Origin: Kribbella italica
GTDB lineage: Bacteria > Actinomycetota > Actinomycetes > Propionibacteriales > Kribbellaceae
Length of the DNA stretch: 64,000 nucleotides
NCBI RefSeq assembly: GCF_014205135.1
Contig: NZ_JACHMY010000001.1
Location: forward strand, 8,308,001-8,372,000
Direction: 5' to 3'
A program made the position numbers and the translations under genes. The notes under the pieces are model-generated. The model saw only the letters and a list, made by a program, of their open reading frames with translations. It was not told where the DNA came from and made no database searches. Positions within the stretch are counted from its first letter, which is position 1. Each line of letters opens with the position of its first letter. Below, one piece after another: positions 8,430 through 19,064 of the stretch.

Positions 8430-8640
8430 CGGCCGAAGACCCCCGAGGAACTTTTCGGCGCCGCCGCGCGTGAGTCAGGAAACGCAGCCGACGTGGCTTG
8501 GCACATCCGGCCCCGTACGATAGGTGACGCACGCCGCCCGGCGGGTGGACCGTGCCGTGCCCAGTGCGGGCGCGGTGAGATGACGGGCCGGCAAAGTCCG
8601 CCGTAACCAGGCTTCAGCAGCAAGGAGAGAACTGCCCACC

Positions 8641-11595
<2,955 letters not shown>

Positions 11596-11603
11596 GCACT
11601 GGT

Positions 11604-11638
11604 CGAAGGCCGCTCCCACCCGGTGGGAGCGGCCTTCG
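11604..11638. terminator. Bidirectional terminator between secA and the GH4 gene
   Basis: A 17-bp perfect inverted repeat (CGAAGGCCGCTCCCACC and complement) around a single central base, 9 bases after the secA stop. The convergent GH4 gene stops at 11644 on the other side, so both transcripts can end here. Confidence 0.9.
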
Positions 11639-11643
11639 TCGTG

Positions 11644-12939
11644 TCAGAGCACAGCCCGCAGCTCCGGGTCCAGAAGGTTGCTGTGGGCCACGACCAGGTC
11701 GTTGCACAGGGCCCAGATCTGGTCGACCGTCAAGGTCGCCGCGGTCGCCGGGTCGGCCATCAGCGCCTGCCGGATCGCTCGCGGGTCCTGGTCCAGAGCC
11801 GCCTTTACCACCAGCGTGTTCACGTTCACGTACGCCGCGTTGACGGCCGCGCAGGCGGCCGGCAGCACCCCGATCGCCGTCGGCTGGACTCCCAAGGCGT
11901 CCACCAGGCAAGGGACTTCGACGACCGACCCGCTCGGCAGGTTGCTGATCAGTCCGTCGTTCACCACGTTCCCGTAGACGGTCCGCGGCGCCCCGGTCAC
12001 GATGCTGTGGATGATCTGCGGCGCGTACTCCATCGTCGCCTCGACCGGCACCGGGTCGCCCGCCTTGACCGCGTCCCGCGTCTTCTCGTACGACGCGACG
12101 TTCTCCTCCACGATCCGCAGGTACTCGCCGACCGGCAGCCGCAGCCGCTCGATCTCGGAGTCGTGTGGCAAGTACCACGGCACGTACTCCGAGGAGTGCT
12201 CGCTGGTCTCGGTCGGGTAGTACCCGAGCCGCCGGTACATGTCGACGCGGACCCGGCGCAGCATCTCCGGGTCGCGCCGGATCACCTCGTCCAGCGCCGG
12301 GTACAGCGACTCCCCGCCGTGCTCGAAGCGCAGCACCCACGACTGGTGGTTCACCCCGCCGGCCAGGTACCGGACCTCCTCGAACGGGACGCCGACGAGC
12401 TCCGACAGGTCATACATCGTCCAGTGGACCGAGTGGCACAGCCCCACGACATTCCGTACGCCGAGCGCCGACAGGTACCAGACGTTCATCGCCATCGGGT
12501 TCGTGTAGTTCAGCAGCCACGCGTCCGGGCAGACCGCGGCGATGTCGGCGGCCAGCCCGCGCAGCACCGGGAAGGTCCGCAGCGCCCGGAACACCCCGCC
12601 GACGCCGAGGGTGTCGCCGATCGTCTGGCGTACGCCGTACCGGGCGGGCAGGTCGAAGTCGATCCGGGTCGCGTCGTTCATCCCGACCTGGATGATGTTG
12701 ACGACGAAGTCGCAGCCCTCCAGCGCGGCCCGGCGGTCCAGGTGCGCGCTGATCGTCGGCCGCGCGCCGAGCTCGGTCGCGATCACCGCGGCCGCCGACG
12801 CCGCGGTCCGGAGGCGCTCGGGATCGATGTCGTGCAACGCGATGTGCAGCTCACCGAGGTCGTCGAAGCCGAACAGGTCGGCCAGCAGCCCCTGGGTGAA
12901 CACGACGCTTCCCGCGCCGATGAAAGCGATCCGCGTCAT
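11644..12939 (-). CDS. GH4-family NAD/metal-dependent glycosidase (alpha-galactosidase type)
   Basis: A 431-residue GH4 enzyme. These hydrolyse glycosides by an NAD+-dependent redox/elimination route with a divalent metal. It has N-terminal NAD loop I-G-A-G-S-V-V-F-T-Q, metal ligands Cys168 (L-C-H-S-V-H-W) and His198 (V-N-H-Q-S-W), and N-Y-T-N-P-M near the active site. C-H-S resembles the MelA/alpha-galactosidase and alpha-glucosidase subgroups; the exact sugar cannot be assigned. It is the last gene of the leftward transport operon, with its ATG overlapping the PfkB stop (ATGA). Its intracellular location fits processing of imported oligosaccharides. Confidence 0.9.
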   Translation of the reverse strand: MTRIAFIGAGSVVFTQGLLADLFGFDDLGELHIALHDIDPERLRTAASAAAVIATELGARPTISAHLDRRAALEGCDFVVNIIQVGMNDATRIDFDLPARYGVRQTIGDTLGVGGVFRALRTFPVLRGLAADIAAVCPDAWLLNYTNPMAMNVWYLSALGVRNVVGLCHSVHWTMYDLSELVGVPFEEVRYLAGGVNHQSWVLRFEHGGESLYPALDEVIRRDPEMLRRVRVDMYRRLGYYPTETSEHSSEYVPWYLPHDSEIERLRLPVGEYLRIVEENVASYEKTRDAVKAGDPVPVEATMEYAPQIIHSIVTGAPRTVYGNVVNDGLISNLPSGSVVEVPCLVDALGVQPTAIGVLPAACAAVNAAYVNVNTLVVKAALDQDPRAIRQALMADPATAATLTVDQIWALCNDLVVAHSNLLDPELRAVL

Positions 12940-13856
12940 CCCGCACTCTCCACGGCCAGGTCCCAGTCGGCCTGCGCCGCCGTACCGCCTGCTGCTCGGG
13001 TCGACAGCGAGCCGCACGCGGCAGCGATCGCCAGCGCACGCGCCCGGCCGGTACGACGCAGTACGGCGGCCACGAAGCCCGCGTCGAAGCTGTCCCCGGC
13101 GCCGACGGTGTCCACCGGCTCGACCGCGAGCGCCGGCGCGCTGAGCATCGAGGTTCCGTTGTGCGCGAGCGCACCGTCCGCGCCGTTCTTCACCACGACC
13201 AGCGGCCCGCGACGCGCCAGGATCCCGGCGGCCTCGGCCAGCACAGGATGCCCGGTCAGGGCGTGCGCCTCCGCCGCGTTGGGCAGCAGGTAGTCGGTGA
13301 CCCGCAGCACCGGATCGAGGACCACCCGCTCCCACCGGTCGGCCGGGTCGTCGTTGGTGTCCAGGGACGTGGACGCCTTCGCGCTCCGCGCCTCCTTGAA
13401 CAGCTCGGCCAGTCCGGCCGCCAAGTCCGGCATCAGGTAGAACGACGCCGCGTGCACGTGCCGTACGGACCGCAGCAGCGTTCGCGGTACGTCGTTCGAG
13501 CTGGTCGAGGCCAGACAGCCAGACGCCGTGAGGATCGCGCGGTCCGAGCCCGAGGTGAGCACGGTGGTCAGAGGAGTGGGCAGCCCGGGATCGACCACGA
13601 GAGCGGACGTGTCGACGCCACGTTCCTCGAGCGCGGACCGGACGAAGGTCCCGGCCGGGTCGTCGCCGATCCGGCCGGCGAAGGCCACCTTCAGCCCGAG
13701 CCGGGCGGCGCCGCAGGCCATGATCGCCGCCGAACCGCCCAGGCACAGGGATCCGGTCGGCACGAGCCGTTCCCGCTGGCCGAAGACCAGCGGCTGGTTC
13801 ACGGGCCCGATGACGACGTCGGGGTTCGCGTCGCCCAGTACGAGAAGATCAAACAT
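12936..13856 (-). CDS. PfkB-family carbohydrate kinase
   Basis: A 306-residue ribokinase-like enzyme. The N-terminal sugar-binding segment is G-D-A-N-P-D-V-V, followed by G-G-S-A-A-I-M-A-C-G-A-A-R-L-G. The C-terminal PfkB signature D-T-V-G-A-G-D-S-F-D-A-G-F carries the catalytic Asp. It should phosphorylate a monosaccharide with ATP; within this operon the likely substrate is a sugar released by GH4. It overlaps GH4 by 4 bp downstream and starts 2 bp after the permease stop, so it is cotranscribed. Substrate class (hexose, ketose or adenosine-like) cannot be told from sequence. Confidence 0.92.
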   Translation of the reverse strand: MFDLLVLGDANPDVVIGPVNQPLVFGQRERLVPTGSLCLGGSAAIMACGAARLGLKVAFAGRIGDDPAGTFVRSALEERGVDTSALVVDPGLPTPLTTVLTSGSDRAILTASGCLASTSSNDVPRTLLRSVRHVHAASFYLMPDLAAGLAELFKEARSAKASTSLDTNDDPADRWERVVLDPVLRVTDYLLPNAAEAHALTGHPVLAEAAGILARRGPLVVVKNGADGALAHNGTSMLSAPALAVEPVDTVGAGDSFDAGFVAAVLRRTGRARALAIAAACGSLSTRAAGGTAAQADWDLAVESAG

Positions 13857-13858
13857 GG

Positions 13859-14677
13859 TCAGCCCTTAAGTCCTGAGGAAGCCAGCGAGCGGATGAACGC
13901 CTTCTGGGCCAGGAGAAAGCCGAGCAGCACCGGCAGGACGGTGATGACGTTTCCGGCCATCACGGCGGCCCACTGGGTGTGGTGCTGGCCCTGGAAGGTG
14001 GTCAGGCCGAGCTGGAGCGTGTAGTTGGTGTCGTGGTTGATCGCGATCAGTGGCCAGGTCAGGTCGTTCCAGGTGCTCAGGAACGTCAGGACGGCGACCG
14101 TGCTGAGTGCGGGCCGGGCCAGCGGCAGCACGATCGAGACCAGGATCCGGAGCCTGCCGCAGCCGTCGATCCAGGCCGCCTCCTCCAGCTCCCGCGGCAG
14201 CGAGACGAAGAACTGCCGGAACAGGAAGACCGAGAACGGCGTCACCAGCGACGGCACGATCAGCGCGCCGAGGGTGTCGATCAGGCCGAGGTGCTTCATC
14301 ACCAGGAAGGTCGGGATCATCGTCAGCTGGAACGGGATCACCATCGTGGCCAGCATCAGCCCGAGCAGCGGCTTCGACCCGGCGAACCGCATCCGGGCGA
14401 AGGCGTAGCCGCCGAGCGACCCGAGCACCAGGTTCGCCGTCACCGCGACCGTTGACACCAGCAACGAGTTGAGGAACCAGCGCGGGAACAGCGCGTTGCC
14501 GAGCACGAACCGGTAGCCGTCCAGGTCGATCCGGCTCGGCCAGAGCGCGGGCGGGAACCGGTTGATCTCGGAGTTGCTCATCACCGAGCTGACCAGCAGC
14601 CACAGCAACGGCAGCGCGAACAGCAGAGCCAATGGCGCGAGGACGAAATGCCAAGGACTGAAGGGCAGGCGCTTCAT
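13859..14677 (-). CDS. Sugar ABC transporter permease (MalG type)
   Basis: A 272-residue inner-membrane permease with six predicted helices. The cytoplasmic EAA loop L-E-E-A-A-W-I-D-G-C-G ... V-L-P binds the ATPase. The C-terminal S-S-G-L-K-G ending is typical of MalG-like subunits. Its ATG overlaps the stop of the upstream permease as ATGA. No ATPase gene is present in the operon; such CUT1 systems usually share an MsiK-type ATPase encoded elsewhere. Confidence 0.94.
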   Translation of the reverse strand: MKRLPFSPWHFVLAPLALLFALPLLWLLVSSVMSNSEINRFPPALWPSRIDLDGYRFVLGNALFPRWFLNSLLVSTVAVTANLVLGSLGGYAFARMRFAGSKPLLGLMLATMVIPFQLTMIPTFLVMKHLGLIDTLGALIVPSLVTPFSVFLFRQFFVSLPRELEEAAWIDGCGRLRILVSIVLPLARPALSTVAVLTFLSTWNDLTWPLIAINHDTNYTLQLGLTTFQGQHHTQWAAVMAGNVITVLPVLLGFLLAQKAFIRSLASSGLKG

Positions 14678-15600
14678 CGCTTCACCCGCCGTTGGTAGAC
14701 CTGCAGCATGACCCCGATCACCAGCAGGGCAACGGCCAGCGCGTACGCCGCGGCCGCGCTGTAGCCGGCGGTGAAGCTCTTGAACGCCTTCTCCCAGATG
14801 AAGTACACGATCACCGTGGTCGACCCGAGCGGCCCGCCCTTGGTGGTGACGAACACCAGGTCGAAGACCTGCAACGCGTTGATCGCCTGGAACAGCACGA
14901 GGAAGATCGTGACCGGCGTCAGCGACGGCAGGACGACGTGCCGCAGTACGCCGGTCCGTCCGGCGCCGTCGATCCGTGCCGCCTCGACCAGCTCGGGCTC
15001 GACGCTCTGCAGCCCGGCCAGGTAGACGATGACGCAGAAGCCCGTCCCGCTCCACAACGAGATCGCGACCAGCAGGTAGAGCGCCTGCGACGGATCGCTG
15101 AAGAAGCCCTGCGCAGGCAGGCCGAACTGGTGCAGCAACGAGTTGGCCGCGCCGAACTCGGGGTCGAGCACGAACGAGAACAGCACGCCCTGCGCGGCCG
15201 CCGAGACGACGAACGGGACGAAGACGAGCGTCCGGTAGAGCCCGATCAGCCGGATCTTGCGGTCCAGCAGCAGGGCGATCGCGAGCCCGCCGACGACGCT
15301 CAACGGCACGTAGAGCGCGGTGTAGACGACAGTTTGCCCGACGGCCTCGCGGAACAACGGATCGGCCGCGAGCGTGCGGTAGTTGGCGAACCCGACCCAG
15401 CGGCTCGGTGAGACCAGGTCACTGGCCTGGAACGACAGCAGCAACGACCAGAGCACCGGGACGACGCTGAGCCCGAGGATGATGACGACCGACGGACTGA
15501 CGAACGCCCACGCCGTCCGGCCCTCGCCGCGGTTGCGGCGTTTGGCCGCGGCGGCCCGGGCTCGTGGATCGACGGTGAACGTGCCGACCACGCTGGCCAT
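14674..15600 (-). CDS. Sugar ABC transporter permease (MalF type)
   Basis: A 308-residue permease with a basic cytoplasmic N-terminus (K-R-R-N-R-G) and six helices. The EAA loop reads L-V-E-A-A-R-I-D-G-A-G-R ... V-L-P. The MalF-type periplasmic segment D-P-E-F-G-A-A-N-S-L-L is visible. It pairs with the MalG-like subunit downstream. Its start shares one base with the solute-binding protein stop (TGATG), so translation is coupled. Confidence 0.94.
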   Translation of the reverse strand: MASVVGTFTVDPRARAAAAKRRNRGEGRTAWAFVSPSVVIILGLSVVPVLWSLLLSFQASDLVSPSRWVGFANYRTLAADPLFREAVGQTVVYTALYVPLSVVGGLAIALLLDRKIRLIGLYRTLVFVPFVVSAAAQGVLFSFVLDPEFGAANSLLHQFGLPAQGFFSDPSQALYLLVAISLWSGTGFCVIVYLAGLQSVEPELVEAARIDGAGRTGVLRHVVLPSLTPVTIFLVLFQAINALQVFDLVFVTTKGGPLGSTTVIVYFIWEKAFKSFTAGYSAAAAYALAVALLVIGVMLQVYQRRVKR

Positions 15601-16880
15601 CAGCTCGGTACCGCCAGTACGGCGTTCGACTGCTCGACGCACTCCTTCAGCGCGTCGGCGGGGGACTTCTTGCCCAGCAGCACCGAGACGATCGCGGTGC
15701 CGAGGTGCTCGGAGATCTGCGGGTACGCCGTGATGGTCGGCCGGACACGCGCCGTCTCCAGCGCGTCGACGAAGACCTGCAGGCCGTTCGTCTCGGAGGC
15801 GTGCTTCTTCCACTCCGGCAGCGCGGCGGTCGTCGTACTGAGTGGGAGGCTGCCGCCCTCCACGTCCCAGCGCACGTCCTGCTGGGCGTCGAGCATCCAG
15901 CGGACGAACTCGGTCGCCGCCTTCAGCCGTGCCGAGCCGTTGTCGAAGACGGTCCAGGTGTCCGGCCCCGAGATCGTCACCGCTTTGCCGGAGTACGACG
16001 GCAGCGGCACGACGCCGTAGTCCAGCTTGCGGTCCAGGATGTCCGGCAGCTGCCAGGGGCCGGTGGCCACCATTCCCATCCGGCCGCCGAGGAAGACCTG
16101 GTAGAGCTGCTCCCCGCCGGGCTTCGGGTCGACGTACAGGGACTTGTCGGTGCGCAGCTTGTCGAGGGTGGCCAGCGCCTGCTCGCCGACCTGCTCGAAG
16201 CCGGCCTTCTTGCCGTCCTCGGTGACGACGTCGCCGCCGAGGTCCCAGATCATCGGCCAGAGCCGCCAGACGGTGTCCTCGTCGCCGACGCCCGGCCAGC
16301 CGGTGCCGAAGACGCCTTGGCCCGGGTCGGTCAGCTTCGCCGCGGTCGCGACGAACTCGTCCCAGGTCCAGCCGGGTTTCGGCGCCGGAAGGCCGGCGGC
16401 GGCGAAGAGTTTCTTGTTGTAGACGACGCAGAGCGAGTCGAGCAGGGCGGGCGCGGCGCGCACCTTGTCCTTCACGGTGATCGCGGCCTTGGCGGCCGGC
16501 CACACGGCGTCGAGCTCGAGCTGCCCGGTGAGGTCGGCGACCTGCGGGCTGCGGGTGATGCTGGCCAGGTCCGAGCCGAAGATGTACGCGACGTCCGGGT
16601 AGGACCCGGCCGCCAGCCCCGCGGTGACCTTCTGCAGCATGCTGTCGGCCGTCACGCCGCCACCACCGCCGACCACGGTGATGCCCGGATGGGTCCGGTT
16701 GAACTCGGCCACCAGCGCGTCGAGTGCCTTCTTACCGGTTTCGGTCTGGCCGTGCCAGAGGTCGACGGTGACCTGGCCGCCGGCGGAATCCGGAGCGGAC
16801 TTGCCACAGCCGCCCAGGGTGCCCGCGGCCGCCAGGACGGCGGCCGCGCGCAGGACGTCACGACGCGATGGTGCAACCAT
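15600..16880 (-). CDS. Extracellular sugar-binding lipoprotein of ABC importer
   Basis: A 426-residue CUT1 solute-binding protein. The N-terminus S-R-R-D-V-L-R-A-A-A is a Tat-like twin-arginine motif, followed by lipobox L-G-G-C, so it is probably a Tat-exported lipoprotein. The mature body has the family pattern V-T-V-D-L-W-H-G-Q-T-E ... E-F-N-R-T-H-P-G-I. GGAG lies ~6 bases before ATG 16880. It sits 20 bp after the GH114 gene, so enzyme and receptor are coexpressed. The ligand is presumably an oligosaccharide released by GH114 or a related alpha-galactosyl glycan. Confidence 0.92.
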   Translation of the reverse strand: MVAPSRRDVLRAAAVLAAAGTLGGCGKSAPDSAGGQVTVDLWHGQTETGKKALDALVAEFNRTHPGITVVGGGGGVTADSMLQKVTAGLAAGSYPDVAYIFGSDLASITRSPQVADLTGQLELDAVWPAAKAAITVKDKVRAAPALLDSLCVVYNKKLFAAAGLPAPKPGWTWDEFVATAAKLTDPGQGVFGTGWPGVGDEDTVWRLWPMIWDLGGDVVTEDGKKAGFEQVGEQALATLDKLRTDKSLYVDPKPGGEQLYQVFLGGRMGMVATGPWQLPDILDRKLDYGVVPLPSYSGKAVTISGPDTWTVFDNGSARLKAATEFVRWMLDAQQDVRWDVEGGSLPLSTTTAALPEWKKHASETNGLQVFVDALETARVRPTITAYPQISEHLGTAIVSVLLGKKSPADALKECVEQSNAVLAVPS

Positions 16881-16900
16881 GATGGTCTCCTGACGGGGTT

Positions 16901-17737
16901 TCAGCAGGTCCGGCGGACGTACTCGCCGGAGCCGGGCGCGGTCACGAACTCGTCGCGGAGCACGATGCTCAACCGGTCCGCGAACCCGGCGCAGGCGGTC
17001 GCCAGACCGCCGTCGGTGTACTCGACGACGAGGACGTGGTCGTCGAAGGCGTCCGCGAAGTCGGCGCACTCGTCCCACTCACCGCACTCCTCGGCGACGG
17101 CGAAGTCGAGTCCGACCTCCTCGCGGTCGCCGGCCAGCTCGGCGGTGTTCTTCTGGGCGATCGCCAGGTTGCGGCTGTGCGCGTGGTCGGCGAGCAGCTT
17201 GAGGTAGGTCTTCGCGTGCTCGGTGGACAGCAGGTTCTTCGACCGGTCGAAGGAGTCGTAGTTGTCGGGCTCGACGGCCTGGAAGCCGTCGTCGGCGCAG
17301 CCGTCGATCCAGCCGTTGACCTTGGCGGCGACCCGGCGGCGCTGGTCGTCGGTCCGCAGGTCGAGCAGCGGCTCGCCCCAGTCCTCGTCGATCACCAGGT
17401 TGCCGGCCGCGTCACGGAGCAGCAGGTCGTCGTCCCACTCGTCGCGTTCACCGGGCTGGACCTGGAAGGCGTTGACGTAGCAGACGTTGTAGAGACCGGC
17501 GGCCGGGGAAGCCGTGCGATCACGGCTGACCACCTCGACGCCGTTCGGTGGGGTGTAGGGGTCGCCGATCTGGTAGTCGAAACCGGCGCCGGGGGGCGGC
17601 AGGGCCACGGTGGGCGCGGCATCCGCAGGGGTGCGGTTGAGGACGGTGACGACGGCGAGGAGCACCAGCAGGGCGGTGCAGAACGCCGTCAGCTTGAGCG
17701 CGGTCGACTGTCGCCGCAAGGGGCGGTACACGGACAC
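16901..17737 (-). CDS. Exported GH114-like (endo-alpha-1,4-polygalactosaminidase family) protein
   Basis: A 278-residue protein with an N-terminal membrane/signal segment (~15-35) after a basic head. The mature domain F-D-Y-Q-I-G-D-P-Y, Y-N-V-C-Y-V-N-A-F-Q, and Q-A-V-E-P-D-N-Y-D-S-F follows the GH114 TIM-barrel pattern. That family cleaves galactosamine-containing polymers such as fungal galactosaminogalactan. Paired cysteines (C-G-E-W-D-E-C, C-A-G-F, final C) suit export. It is the first gene of the leftward operon with a ~200 bp leader. Family assignment is by recalled motifs; activity on polygalactosamine is inference. Confidence 0.78.
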   Translation of the reverse strand: MSVYRPLRRQSTALKLTAFCTALLVLLAVVTVLNRTPADAAPTVALPPPGAGFDYQIGDPYTPPNGVEVVSRDRTASPAAGLYNVCYVNAFQVQPGERDEWDDDLLLRDAAGNLVIDEDWGEPLLDLRTDDQRRRVAAKVNGWIDGCADDGFQAVEPDNYDSFDRSKNLLSTEHAKTYLKLLADHAHSRNLAIAQKNTAELAGDREEVGLDFAVAEECGEWDECADFADAFDDHVLVVEYTDGGLATACAGFADRLSIVLRDEFVTAPGSGEYVRRTC

Positions 17738-17964
17738 GATTTCTCCATCGGGTCCCGCGGACGCTTTCCCCGCCTCGGGCTCGAGCCCTGGCGCCTGACA
17801 ACCGGACTCCCAAAGTGCTACCGGCTGGGTGCGTCACTGTCGCACCGGCAACCGGTGCTTGGTGAGCCAGTAGAGCAACGCGGGTCGGCAGCGTCAAGCA
17901 CCAACTGCAAAAAGATGCGCGTAAGCGGGTCTTCGGTGCGTTCCCGAACATGTGATGCGAGCCC
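17738..17964 (-). promoter_or_regulatory. Leader/promoter region of the leftward sugar operon
   Basis: Non-coding DNA between the GH114 start and the lacI promoter. It contains a perfect 7-bp inverted repeat with a 3-base spacer (GCACCGG-CAA-CCGGTGC, 17842-17858) that could be an operator or small hairpin. No convincing -35/-10 pair for the minus strand was found. Confidence 0.35.
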
Positions 17965-17993
17965 TTGACGGCGCGGGTTTTGACCGGTTTAGT
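17965..17993 (+). promoter_or_regulatory. Putative lacI promoter (TTGACG-N17-TTTAGT)
   Basis: TTGACG at 17965-17970 and TTTAGT at 17988-17993 are separated by exactly 17 bp. The -10 is imperfect but the -35 is strong. The upstream palindromic operator lies inside the spacer and -10, so repressor binding would block polymerase: the expected arrangement for autoregulation. Confidence 0.55.
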
Positions 17994-18014
17994 GACTCTT
18001 TAAACCGGTTTAAA
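17978..18014. promoter_or_regulatory. Tandem LacI-family operators, centres 21 bp apart
   Basis: A perfect 16-bp palindrome TTTAAACCGGTTTAAA (17999-18014) and a degenerate copy TTTGACCGGTTTA (from 17979). Both are centred on CCGG, at 17984-17987 and 18005-18008. The 21-bp spacing puts both sites on one face of the helix. A CG-centred palindrome is standard for LacI-family regulators. Recognition by the adjacent LacI is inference. Confidence 0.8.
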
Positions 18015-18035
18015 CACTCAATCGAGGAGCGCCGC

Positions 18036-19064
18036 GTGGTCAAGGACCGACCGACGATCGCCGACGTGGCGGCCCGGGCCGGAGTCTCCAAGGGCTCGGT
18101 CTCGTTCGCGCTGAACGGGCGACCCGGCCTGGCCCAGGCCACCGTCGACCGGATTCTCGCGGCCGCCGACGAGCTCGGCTGGCGGCCCAGCAACCGGGCC
18201 CGGTCGCTGTCGGTCTCGAAGGCGTTCGCCCTCGGCCTGGTGATCACCCGGGACCCCGCCGTCCTGTCGTCCGACCCGTTCTTCCCGGCGTTCATCGCGG
18301 GCGTCGAGAGCGTGCTCTCGCGCGGCGGGCAGGCGCTCGTCCTGCAGGTCGTGACCGCGGGCGACGACGAGGCGGCCGGGTACCGGCGGCTCGCGCAGGA
18401 CGGCCGGGTCGACGGGGTCTTCCTGTCCGACCTTCGCCACGAGGACCCGCGGATCGAACTGTGCCGCGAGCTCGGCCTGCCCGCGGTGACGCTGAACCGG
18501 CCGGAGGGCTCGTCGCCGTTCCCCGCAGTCTGCCTCGACGACCGTCCGGGCACGGTCGAGGTCGTCGAGCACCTGCTCGCGCTCGGCCACCGCCGGATCG
18601 CGCACGTCGCCGGTCCGCCCACGTTCGTCCATGCCACCGCCCGGGCGGACTCGTTCGTCGCGACCCTGGCCGACGCGGGGCTGGAGCCGGCCGGTCTCGA
18701 GGTCAGCGACTTCACCGCGGCCGGCGGGATCGAGGCGACCCGGCGGCTGCTCGCACTGCCGGAGCGTCCGACCGCGATCGTCTACGCCAACGACCGGATG
18801 GCGATCGCCGGGCTCGGCGCCGCGCAGCAGGCCGGGCTGACCGTGCCCGACGACCTGAGCGTCGCGGGCTTCGACGACAGCGAGCTGGCCGAGTTCGTCC
18901 ACCCCGGCCTGACCACCGTGCGCGCCGATCCCTACGCCTTCGGCGAGGCCGCCGCGAACACCCTCAACCAACTCATCGACGGGACCGGTGACGTGGCCGA
19001 CGTGGAGCTCCCACCGGCCCGTCTCGTCGTACGCCGTTCGACCGCACGTCTGGAGGAGTCATGA
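18036..19064 (+). CDS. LacI-family transcriptional regulator
   Basis: A 342-residue repressor. The N-terminal HTH reads T-I-A-D-V-A-A-R-A-G-V-S-K-G-S-V-S and the hinge R-S-L-S-V-S-K follows. The periplasmic-binding-like effector domain ends with S-V-A-G-F-D-D-S-E-L and T-T-V-R-A-D-P. GTG 18036 has GAGGAG six bases upstream and gives the normal N-terminus; the earlier ATG codons lie in the operator region. It overlaps the downstream solute-binding gene as ATGA, so it is cotranscribed with that importer and probably controls it, with the leftward GH114/GH4 operon as a possible second target. Confidence 0.94.
   Translation: MVKDRPTIADVAARAGVSKGSVSFALNGRPGLAQATVDRILAAADELGWRPSNRARSLSVSKAFALGLVITRDPAVLSSDPFFPAFIAGVESVLSRGGQALVLQVVTAGDDEAAGYRRLAQDGRVDGVFLSDLRHEDPRIELCRELGLPAVTLNRPEGSSPFPAVCLDDRPGTVEVVEHLLALGHRRIAHVAGPPTFVHATARADSFVATLADAGLEPAGLEVSDFTAAGGIEATRRLLALPERPTAIVYANDRMAIAGLGAAQQAGLTVPDDLSVAGFDDSELAEFVHPGLTTVRADPYAFGEAAANTLNQLIDGTGDVADVELPPARLVVRRSTARLEES

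Noticed and set aside
8498..8521. secA promoter TTGGCA/TACGAT
   Set aside because: The spacer is only 12 bp; TACGAT alone may be a -10 but the pair is not acceptable.
11644..13746. Single 700-residue GH4 protein with N-terminal extension
   Set aside because: The extension is a shadow of the PfkB gene; the proper GH4 start is ATG 12939 overlapping the PfkB stop.
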